Shown piece after piece: positions 1-6,761 of a stretch of DNA of 64,000 nt. The notes beneath the pieces were generated by a model. The model did no database searches and was not told the DNA's origin. It was given only the letters and a program-made list of their open reading frames with translations. How positions within the stretch are numbered: position 1 is the stretch's first letter; each line of letters starts with the position of its first letter. The DNA comes from CAYRFF01 sp964423575. Its GTDB lineage: Bacteria > Bacteroidota > Bacteroidia > Chitinophagales > Saprospiraceae. Position numbers and translations under genes: made by a program. Where the stretch lies: contig CAYRFF010000002.1 in the NCBI GenBank assembly GCA_964423575.1, positions 62,001 through 126,000 of the forward strand, in the 5' to 3' direction.

Positions 1-863
1 AGCGTTTCAAGTCCCTGAATTATCTGGAAAGCATTGAAAGGGCTGAGAGCAGAACCGAGATCGCGGAGTCCTTCAACACGTATCTTGGCAATAAAAGCTG
101 CATTGCCGAGAGCCTCGTGATAAATCAGACCATGATAGCCCGCAGATGGCTCGGTAAATTCAGGAAACTTCCCACTACTCCAGTCAAAGGTCCCCGCGTC
201 GATAATTGCCCCTCCGAGGCTGGTCCCGTTACCTGTTGCATACTTGGTAAGGGAATGGATAACGATATTAGCTCCATGTTCAATAGGTTTTAAGAGGTAT
301 GGTGTGGCGACAGTGTTATCTACCACAAATGGTATTCTGGCTTCCTTTGCAATAGCTGAAATAGCCTTGAGATCCAGTATGTCAAGCTTGGGATTTCCTA
401 CACTCTCCGCAAATACTAACCGCGTATTCTCCTGTATCGCATCGCGGAAGTTTTCCGGGTTTTCCGGATCGACAAAAGTGGTTTTAATCCCGAGACGGGG
501 GAGAGTTACATTGAGTAAATTATACGATCCTCCATAAATACTGCTGGAAGATACGATATGATCGCCTGCACGTAATAGCGTGAGTATAGTGGTGGCAATT
601 GCCGCCTGACCTGATGCCGTTACCACGGCTCCGATTCCACCTGCAAGTGCTGCAAGTCGTTGCTCGAGTACATCATTGGTGGGATTATTGAGACGGGTGT
701 AAATATAAGCTGGAATCGAGAGGTTGAATGCGCCTGCTGCATGATCGGTATCCTTGAATACAAAGGATGTCGATTGATAAATAGGCACAGCTCTGGTTCC
801 TGCTGTTGTGTTTACATCATGTCCGCTGTGTAGTGCTTGTGTTTCAAATTTTAAATTGCTCAT
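1..863 (-). CDS. metY: O-acetylhomoserine sulfhydrylase (partial, C-terminus outside window)
   Basis: PLP-dependent enzyme of the Cys/Met metabolism family that makes homocysteine from O-acetylhomoserine and sulfide in methionine synthesis, in the cytoplasm. The translation begins MSNLKFETQALHSG and shows the family landmarks: the YTRLNNPTNDVLEQR segment near residue 55, the SSSIYGGSYNL segment near residue 105, and the PLP lysine in HSLTKYATG (Lys207). About 287 residues are present out of the roughly 425-430 usual for MetY; the rest lies beyond position 1. The start is the ATG at 863, the only one that gives the normal N-terminus. The 450 bases upstream carry two leader-peptide/terminator units, so transcription is probably attenuated by methionine supply. 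A cystathionine synthase or lyase of the same fold is less likely, given the N-terminal segments. Confidence 0.85.
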   Translation of the reverse strand, partial: MSNLKFETQALHSGHDVNTTAGTRAVPIYQSTSFVFKDTDHAAGAFNLSIPAYIYTRLNNPTNDVLEQRLAALAGGIGAVVTASGQAAIATTILTLLRAGDHIVSSSSIYGGSYNLLNVTLPRLGIKTTFVDPENPENFRDAIQENTRLVFAESVGNPKLDILDLKAISAIAKEARIPFVVDNTVATPYLLKPIEHGANIVIHSLTKYATGNGTSLGGAIIDAGTFDWSSGKFPEFTEPSAGYHGLIYHEALGNAAFIAKIRVEGLRDLGSALSPFNAFQIIQGLET

Positions 864-892
864 TTCTATTGTTATTTTTTGTTTGTTTAAAT

Positions 893-931
893 AAAAAAAG
901 TCCCTCCGACACAGTTTGCCGAAGGGACTTT
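893..931 (-). terminator. Rho-independent terminator/attenuator in the metY leader
   Basis: On the minus strand the arms at 930-918 and 910-898 pair over 13 positions (two G-U wobbles) around a 7-base loop, and the stem runs into a T tract at 899-893. It lies between the Met-rich leader ORF (stop at 956, 25 bases before the stem) and the metY start at 863, about 30 bases after the hairpin. This is the position expected of an attenuator, not of a gene-end terminator. Confidence 0.8.
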
Positions 932-955
932 AGAGTTTTACAAATGGTACATTTT

Positions 956-1060
956 TTACTTCATAATACTCCTTGATCTACGGCAATAGGGGATGGGGAA
1001 CATCATCATCATGTTCATCATCATACACATAGCTTTTGGACAATAAGTATTGAAGTTCAT
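956..1060 (-). CDS. Methionine-rich leader peptide (34 aa), proximal attenuator
   Basis: Short ORF that reads M-N-F-N-T-Y-C-P-K-A and then MCMMMNMMMM at residues 11-20, ending ...SIMK and TAA. Eight of ten consecutive codons are ATG, ten Met in 34 residues overall. It sits upstream of a strong terminator and then metY. By analogy with his, trp and thr leader peptides, ribosome stalling at Met codons when charged initiator/elongator Met-tRNA is scarce would free the downstream RNA to avoid the terminator hairpin. The function is inferred from composition and position; the peptide itself probably has no other role. No Shine-Dalgarno sequence is obvious, which is common in this phylum. Confidence 0.75.
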   Translation of the reverse strand: MNFNTYCPKAMCMMMNMMMMFPIPYCRRSRSIMK

Positions 1061-1157
1061 TGCTTCTTGTTTACATGCGAATTATCGCGAAAAATCCACA
1101 GCCTAAAGGCATGTGGTAACTAAAAGATAATTTTATTAACAACTGGTATATTCTGAA

Positions 1158-1197
1158 ATAAAAAAAGCCTCTGCGGTTTTTCACTGCAGAGGCTTTT
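1158..1197 (-). terminator. Distal Rho-independent terminator/attenuator upstream of metY
   Basis: Perfect 12-base-pair stem (arms 1186-1197 and 1163-1174) with an 11-base loop, followed on the minus strand by seven T residues (1166-1160 within the arm and tract). No gene of ordinary size ends here on the minus strand. A 23-codon ORF with four Met codons ends 29 bases upstream of the stem, nearly the same spacing as in the proximal unit. It is best read as a second attenuator. Confidence 0.65.
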
Positions 1198-1226
1198 AAT
1201 TGTATATATCTTATATTTTTACATAG

Positions 1227-1298
1227 TTATACAAATAGCGTCCCCTGCAGATTTCTCCACATTGGCATATAACACATATTTGTATAATACTTAATCAT
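1227..1298 (-). CDS. Putative distal leader peptide (23 aa) of the metY attenuator
   Basis: ORF from ATG at 1298 to TAA at 1227, reading MIKYYTNMCYMPMWRNLQGT plus three residues. Met occurs at positions 1, 8, 11 and 13. It precedes a perfect terminator hairpin by 29 bases, like the Met-rich leader further down, and follows a possible promoter at 1319-1349. Met enrichment is moderate, so the call rests mainly on the repeated layout. It could instead be chance coding in an untranslated leader. Confidence 0.45.
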   Translation of the reverse strand: MIKYYTNMCYMPMWRNLQGTLFV

Positions 1299-1318
1299 TT
1301 TTTCTTCTTTTGCTGCGC

Positions 1319-1349
1319 CAAAGTACCGTAATAAAATCCGTATTGCCAA
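1319..1349 (-). promoter_or_regulatory. Possible promoter of the metY leader transcript
   Basis: On the minus strand TTG (1349-1347) lies 21 bases before TACTTTG (1325-1319), close to the Bacteroidota -33/-7 pair TTTG and TAnnTTTG, with one base missing from the spacer of the -7 box. It stands about 20 bases before the first leader ORF. No better match is seen between 1300 and 1440. Confidence 0.35.
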
Positions 1350-1494
1350 AATTATTTTATCAATTGTTTATAAATATATTTATTGCCTATATATAAGATT
1401 AAGAATGTCAAGAAGTTATACTGTAAAATTATTTCGTTAATTTTTTTTAAATTAGTAAGGTTCAGGTGAGGTTGAATACGCTAAGCATAATGAG

Positions 1495-1906
1495 AATCAC
1501 TGGTCATTCTGACAAAACAGAACGAAGTGGGGTGAAGGAAGAATCTCTTGCCACTTGGTTCGTGTGCCATAATAAGTACACTTATCACAAACCACCCTGC
1601 TCCGCCCGAGGCGGACCACCATCCGCCAAAGGCGGAGGGGATTTTAATGTGTGGTTCTTTTCTGCCGATTTAAAAACGAAGCTAAACTCCCTTCTCCACG
1701 CCTAACGTGGGGAAGGGCTGGGGATGGGGTGTGCTCACAAAAAACAAAAGCAAGGAATCTCTTGCCACTCGGTTCGTGTGCCATAATAAGTCCACTCATT
1801 ACAAACCACCCCGCTCCGCCCGAGGCGGACCACCCCTCCATCCTTCGAGTGCGCTTCGCTTCCTCAGGAACCTGGAGGGGAATTTTAATGTGTGGTTCTT
1901 TCTGCC
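1495..1906. repeat. Intergenic dispersed repeat block with two related copies
   Basis: Two diverged direct copies (1541-1666 and 1755-1906) share GAATCTCTTGCCAC, TTCGTGTGCCATAATAAGT, CGCCCGAGGCGGACCACC and TTTTAATGTGTGGTTCTTT; the second carries an insertion. Between them is a 12-base-pair hairpin at 1689-1717. The block opens with AATCACTGGTCATTCT at 1495-1510, which recurs at 55875-55890 with a related tail. GC content is above that of the surroundings. Open frames of 60-120 codons run through it in several frames but merely reflect the repeat. No coding function is seen. Confidence 0.7.
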
Positions 1907-1924
1907 ACAATGAAAATGGAGCCA

Positions 1925-2557
1925 TCAGCGCGACACCCATACTTTGATAACCATCAATAAGCGACTCGTAAATTCTTCCCAACTCAGTTCTTGTCTGGAA
2001 GGACTGTCCGGCCATGGATCGCGCACCACTACTTTAATCGGAATCGTGTTATTATATGCATCGACCTGATAGTATATTGCCGTTAAGACATAGGCGTGGC
2101 CTATATTTAATTGTGGATTGCTCATTCCCACGATTAATGGCCACTTGTATGCTAGGTTCTGTGTGATTTCATTGGGATTGTTTAAGCCTGACTGGCAATA
2201 AATCTGTGAATATCCACCCATCACATTGGGAGCCCAGCCACTAAGGGCGTAAATGATCTGTTGCTCGTTGGCAGGTTGGTCCATCAGGTTACCATAAACC
2301 TTTGCAACAAGTTCTTCCTGGGAAATGTAGAGACCGTGATAGTTAAGTACCATTTGTATACAAGCGGCCCAGCACCAGTTATTCTGCCGCTGCCTGCCGT
2401 GTTGTGAGGAAGCTGAAAAGAACTCAAATTCATCTGATGGAATACCCGCCACATAAGTATAGGCGTCCACTTGCATGATATTTTGGCTCGTACTTGTGTC
2501 AGGGAATAGAAAAATCATTGATATCAACGATATCAGGAGTAAACTATATTTTTTCAT
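1925..2557 (-). CDS. Secreted papain-like cysteine protease (AvrRpt2/C70-like)
   Basis: 210-residue protein with an N-terminal signal peptide (residues 1-24, ending STSQ) and a papain-like fold signature. The catalytic Cys is likely Cys62 in NNWCWAACIQM, the His is His154 in NIGHAYVLTAI, and the Asp is Asp180 in VVVRDPWPD. This order and the WCWAA motif match the papain-like family named after the Pseudomonas effector AvrRpt2 (peptidase C70 / C39-like). It ends without a T9SS sorting domain, so it is probably periplasmic or released. The gene stands alone between repeats and a 600-base spacer. The substrate is unknown; it could be a maturation protease or a toxin-like effector. Confidence 0.75.
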   Translation of the reverse strand: MKKYSLLLISLISMIFLFPDTSTSQNIMQVDAYTYVAGIPSDEFEFFSASSQHGRQRQNNWCWAACIQMVLNYHGLYISQEELVAKVYGNLMDQPANEQQIIYALSGWAPNVMGGYSQIYCQSGLNNPNEITQNLAYKWPLIVGMSNPQLNIGHAYVLTAIYYQVDAYNNTIPIKVVVRDPWPDSPSRQELSWEEFTSRLLMVIKVWVSR

Positions 2558-3170
2558 TTTTCTGCTGTTTACTATTAAAAAATAATAACTGCAAGTTGAT
2601 CTTTCCAGCTGTAAGATAGGAAATGTTTTGAAATGAAAGTGCAGAATTAATGAGCAATGATTCGCAATACTTTTCTTTGTTGTAGTTGCAGTAGGAAAAT
2701 TAGGCTGTGATTTTATAGGATTTAATATTCCTGGTAAACAGGAAATAGTCTGTGTAGAGCCTGGAAAGGAGAATCTGCTTTCCCTACTGTATTACTCGCA
2801 ACTTTGTCGAGATTTTAAGCTTAAATAATGCATGTTTTTAGATGTAGTGAGCACAATATTTGGCTTCCACACCCTACAAAGAATAGATTATATTAAATAT
2901 GATTTATACTGCTTCATAAAATAATTTTGAAAATATCGCAAATATATCGTTACCTTTAGAGTGGATTTCTACACTAATCTATAGTTGACTTGCTCAACTG
3001 AAAATTTGCCTGAGAAATTACACAGCTCTGCAAATTAACTATAACAGTATTTCAAGTGCCCATAAAATCGGTCTCTTGAATTAAAAGACATCACTTAAAG
3101 TATTATGTACTAATCGGGAGATGATTCCCGGTTATCAGTAACAATTTTGTACATTTTAAATACTTTAATT
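2558..3170. other. 613-base AT-rich spacer
   Basis: No plausible gene on either strand. It must hold the divergent start signals of the protease gene and the SBBP gene. The only clear structure is a 9-base-pair hairpin at 3111-3134 (arms 3111-3119 and 3126-3134, loop GATGAT), 36 bases before the ATG at 3171. A short imperfect hairpin also occurs around 2762-2783. Confidence 0.6.
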
Positions 3171-6100
3171 ATGAGAAATCTTTTAATAGCAGTACTGTTT
3201 CTCTTCGTTTCTTCAAGTCTTTGGGCATCGAATGATAAGCCATCTGTAAAAAATGACAAACCATACGGTTTTATAGAGAATAAAGGCCAGGTTATGAATC
3301 AGAATAATGATTATAACCCGGAAGTATTGTTTTTATTACCGGGAACACAGGGTATGAATGTTCAGCTCAAGGCAAATGGATTTAGTTATGACAGTTACAA
3401 GCCTACGCTGGATGTAAATGAACTTGCTTCGAAATTCCTTGGAAATAGTTTTTTTGTCCCAAATCAAGCTGTGGAATTTACATTTCATCGTGTTGAAATT
3501 GAGTTTTTGGGAGCAGCGATAAATCCACAGATTATCGCTATGAATCCGGCATCAGATTATATCAATTATTATGGCGGGAATATTCCTGAAGATGGACTTA
3601 CCGGAATAAGGCACTATGGGAAAATTTTATACAAGGATTTATACCCGGGAATTGACCTTGAGTTTATCCAGAACCGGGAAACTGACATTAAATATAATTT
3701 CATTGTCCATAAAGGCGCTGATCCCTCACTTATTCAATGGAAGTATACAGGGAATACAGCTGACTTGGTCGATGAAGAAATTATTCTCAATATAGAACCG
3801 GGGATTCTTAAGGAAACAATTCCATTAAGCTGGCTTTCCGCTAGTGGAGAACCTATCAATATACAATACAAAAAGGTTGATTCAGAAACGTTCAGTTTTA
3901 AAATCCCCACCACATGGAATGGCGAGGAAATGGTTATAGATCCTACACCTGTACTTGATTGGGGTACTTATTATGGTGGTAGTGGCAATGATAATCTGAA
4001 CAGAATTGCATATAGCAGCTCGGATGCAATATATGTTGTCGGTTCGACACTCTCGACAAGTAAAATTGCGACTTCAGGTGCGCATCAGACTACCTTGGGA
4101 GGGCAGAATGATGCCTTCCTTGTGAAGTTCAATAGTGCAGGGCAACGTATATGGAGTACCTATTATGGTGGCAGCGAGAACGACTTTGGTTATGGTGTTG
4201 CTTGTGATGCAAGCGGGAACGTATATATGTGTGGTGCTACCAATTCTCAGGCGGGAATTGCCACAACAGGCGCACATCAGCCTAGTATCGGCGGGGTGTC
4301 TACAGATGCTTTCCTCGTGAAATTTAATAGTTCAGGTACAAGACTGTGGGGAACATACTATGGTGGTGCAGATCACTTTGGGCAAGGCAATGCAAATGAC
4401 CATGCCTACGATGTAAGTGTCGATAATAATGGAAACGTTTATATTGTTGGAGAGACCAATTCTGAAGCTGGTATCGCGAGTCCAAATGCATATCAGACCT
4501 ATTTGAGCCAAGGATCAAAGGATGCTTTTATCGCTAAATTTAATAGCTCCGGTACGAGACAGTGGGGGACATATTATGGATCCTGGGGGGATGAGACAGC
4601 ATCGGCAATCGATCTTGACAATGCAGGAAATATCTTTTTCTGTGGGAATACAACATCAGTTGCCGGTCTGGACGTTACCGGTGGACATCAGACCACTTAT
4701 GGTGGTGGAGGCAGTGATGGGTTTATGGCTAAGTTCAACAGCTCGGGTTCCCGTATCTGGAGTACGTATTATGGTGGAGCAGGCGAGGACCTCCTTATGG
4801 ATCTATCTCTGAATCCTTCCGGAGAAATATATGTAATAGGCTATGGTAATTCTTCAACGATGATTGCCACCGGTGGAACTCATCAGAGTACCAAAGATGC
4901 TGAAACTGAAACGTATTTAATTAAATTTAAAAATAATGGCGGCCGTATATGGGGAACCTATTACGGTGGAGAAAGCCATGATTATGGAATTGGAGTATTT
5001 GCGACTGATGAAGCTGCCTACATAATTGGCTTTACTTTTTCGGACACTAAAATTGCAACAGCAGATGCATATCAAGAGTCCAAAGCCGGCAACTACGATG
5101 CCTATCTCGTAAAAATGAATGCGTCCGGTATACGAGAATGGGGCACGTATTATGGAGGTGAAGCCCTTGATATTGCTTATGGGGTAGAAGTAATAGATGA
5201 CGGCACAATTTATGTTGCAGGGTCGACAGTTTCAGCTTCCGGAATTGCAACCGGTAATGGACATCAGCCTGCTTTTGGCGGAGAAATGGATGGTTTTTTT
5301 GTGAAATTTGTGAATTGCCATGATACAGAAGAGTCCATCGAGGTTTCAAGCTGTGGAAGCTATACTTCACCTAGTGGACAGAACTGGACTGAAACCGGTT
5401 TATACCAGGATATCATCCCCAATGCCTTAGGTTGCGATAGTATTATCACTATAAAACTGCTCATATTCCCTTACACAGAGGAGGAAATCACTGTAGAAGC
5501 ATGTGATGAATACACTTCCCCTAGCGGTGAGCATATCTGGACTGAGTCAGGTGAGTACATCGATGTAACTACTAATAGTCATGGCTGCAAACATCTAATT
5601 TATATAAATCTGACTATTCTCAATAGTTCGGTATATCAGATGGGAGTTGTAACCTGTGATTCTTATGAGGCTCCCGATGGCGAGATTTTGACTGAATCAG
5701 GGTTTTACTCATACATTATTCCCAATAGTGTCGGATGCGATAGCTTTATTTATTTGAATCTGACAATTGAAGCGGAACCGGTTATTAATCTGGATATTAC
5801 AGAATGTGAACAGTATAATTCGCCGTGGGGAACTGTTTATTCTGAATCAGGTGTGTATGTAGTAGATCTGCCGTCCACGACGGGTTGCGATAGCACCATT
5901 ATTTTGGATTTAAAATTGAATCATGCAACATATTCTACCCTGGACATAGTCAACTGTCATGAGTGGTATTCGCCTAGTGGACAAGTGTATACAGAATCAG
6001 GAACCTACCAGGATGTCATCCCCAATGCAGCGGGATGTGATAGTGTCATTACCATAAATCTGACATTGGGAGAGGCTGTTTTTGAATGGGAAATATTCAG

Positions 6101-6680
6101 TTGTGATTACTATGTGTCGCCCAGTGGTAAATATACTTATTCGCAACCGGGAATATATAGAGATACGATTATAAGTGCTCAATATTGCGATTCGATTTTT
6201 ATAATTGACTTTAAGGGAGGTGTGATTAATCGTGCCATCACTATAACCGGGAATACTTTAAGTTCAGAGGAACCTGATGCTGTATATCAATGGATCGATT
6301 GCACCAATAATGAACCGATTCCCGGCGCAACAGATCGTAGTTATACGCCCGAGGAAGATGGAGTGTATGGAGTCTATATTATTAAGGGCGACTGTGAAGA
6401 AATGTCAGTTTGCTATGAAATGACCATAGTAAGTGAAGAATATGCTGGTAAAAGCGATATAAAAATATATCCTAATCCGGTCAGTGATGTACTATCTGTA
6501 GAAGTTCCTGAAAGTATGAATTGTATAATATTCAATCAACTGGGACAAATGATCCATACTCAAGAATTGACCAACGGGAGTAATAGAATTAACCTTCCTG
6601 ACCTACCTGATGGGATGTATATTCTAAAGGCATATAAGGAGAATACAGTTTACTCGCACAAACTGATTATTCATCATTAA
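3171..6680 (+). CDS. SBBP beta-propeller protein with T9SS sorting domain
   Basis: 1169-residue secreted protein. A signal peptide (about residues 1-19) is followed by an N-terminal domain of the kind found before SBBP repeats (GFIENKGQ near residue 28; YPGIDLEFIQNRETDIKYNF near 160), then seven blades each starting with W(G/S)TYYG (about residues 265-710), a full seven-bladed propeller. Six Cys-rich repeats of the type SPSG...GCDS(I/V)ITI follow (about 720-1013), and a T9SS C-terminal domain begins at IKIYPNPVSD (about 1099) and ends YSHKLIIHH. It should be exported by the type IX system and anchored on the surface. The ATG at 3171 is chosen over a TTG at 3147 because it begins a clean signal peptide. 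The ligand is unknown. Confidence 0.88.
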   Translation: MRNLLIAVLFLFVSSSLWASNDKPSVKNDKPYGFIENKGQVMNQNNDYNPEVLFLLPGTQGMNVQLKANGFSYDSYKPTLDVNELASKFLGNSFFVPNQAVEFTFHRVEIEFLGAAINPQIIAMNPASDYINYYGGNIPEDGLTGIRHYGKILYKDLYPGIDLEFIQNRETDIKYNFIVHKGADPSLIQWKYTGNTADLVDEEIILNIEPGILKETIPLSWLSASGEPINIQYKKVDSETFSFKIPTTWNGEEMVIDPTPVLDWGTYYGGSGNDNLNRIAYSSSDAIYVVGSTLSTSKIATSGAHQTTLGGQNDAFLVKFNSAGQRIWSTYYGGSENDFGYGVACDASGNVYMCGATNSQAGIATTGAHQPSIGGVSTDAFLVKFNSSGTRLWGTYYGGADHFGQGNANDHAYDVSVDNNGNVYIVGETNSEAGIASPNAYQTYLSQGSKDAFIAKFNSSGTRQWGTYYGSWGDETASAIDLDNAGNIFFCGNTTSVAGLDVTGGHQTTYGGGGSDGFMAKFNSSGSRIWSTYYGGAGEDLLMDLSLNPSGEIYVIGYGNSSTMIATGGTHQSTKDAETETYLIKFKNNGGRIWGTYYGGESHDYGIGVFATDEAAYIIGFTFSDTKIATADAYQESKAGNYDAYLVKMNASGIREWGTYYGGEALDIAYGVEVIDDGTIYVAGSTVSASGIATGNGHQPAFGGEMDGFFVKFVNCHDTEESIEVSSCGSYTSPSGQNWTETGLYQDIIPNALGCDSIITIKLLIFPYTEEEITVEACDEYTSPSGEHIWTESGEYIDVTTNSHGCKHLIYINLTILNSSVYQMGVVTCDSYEAPDGEILTESGFYSYIIPNSVGCDSFIYLNLTIEAEPVINLDITECEQYNSPWGTVYSESGVYVVDLPSTTGCDSTIILDLKLNHATYSTLDIVNCHEWYSPSGQVYTESGTYQDVIPNAAGCDSVITINLTLGEAVFEWEIFSCDYYVSPSGKYTYSQPGIYRDTIISAQYCDSIFIIDFKGGVINRAITITGNTLSSEEPDAVYQWIDCTNNEPIPGATDRSYTPEEDGVYGVYIIKGDCEEMSVCYEMTIVSEEYAGKSDIKIYPNPVSDVLSVEVPESMNCIIFNQLGQMIHTQELTNGSNRINLPDLPDGMYILKAYKENTVYSHKLIIHH

Positions 6681-6703
6681 GAGAGTTTTGTAGGTTCTTT
6701 TTT

Positions 6704-6735
6704 AAGAAGGGGGAATAGAGATATTCCTCCTTCTT
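6704..6735. terminator. Hairpin between convergent genes
   Basis: Inverted repeat with arms AAGAAGG(G)GGAATA and TATTCC(T)CCTTCTT around a short loop, between the stops of the SBBP gene and mutS. A run of T precedes it on the plus strand instead of following, so it is not a textbook intrinsic terminator, but its site suggests a shared 3' end. Confidence 0.5.
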
Positions 6736-6761
6736 TAGATCAAAGACCAGGACTTGACTGA

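Noticed and set aside
860..1350. SAM riboswitch in the metY leader
   Set aside because: No SAM-I or SAM-II core was recognisable, and the Met-run ORF with its terminator explains the leader better.
1466..1913. Two open frames of 79 and 68 codons with similar peptides
   Set aside because: They translate the duplicated dispersed repeat; the peptide likeness comes from the DNA repeat and no start signal or conserved product is seen.
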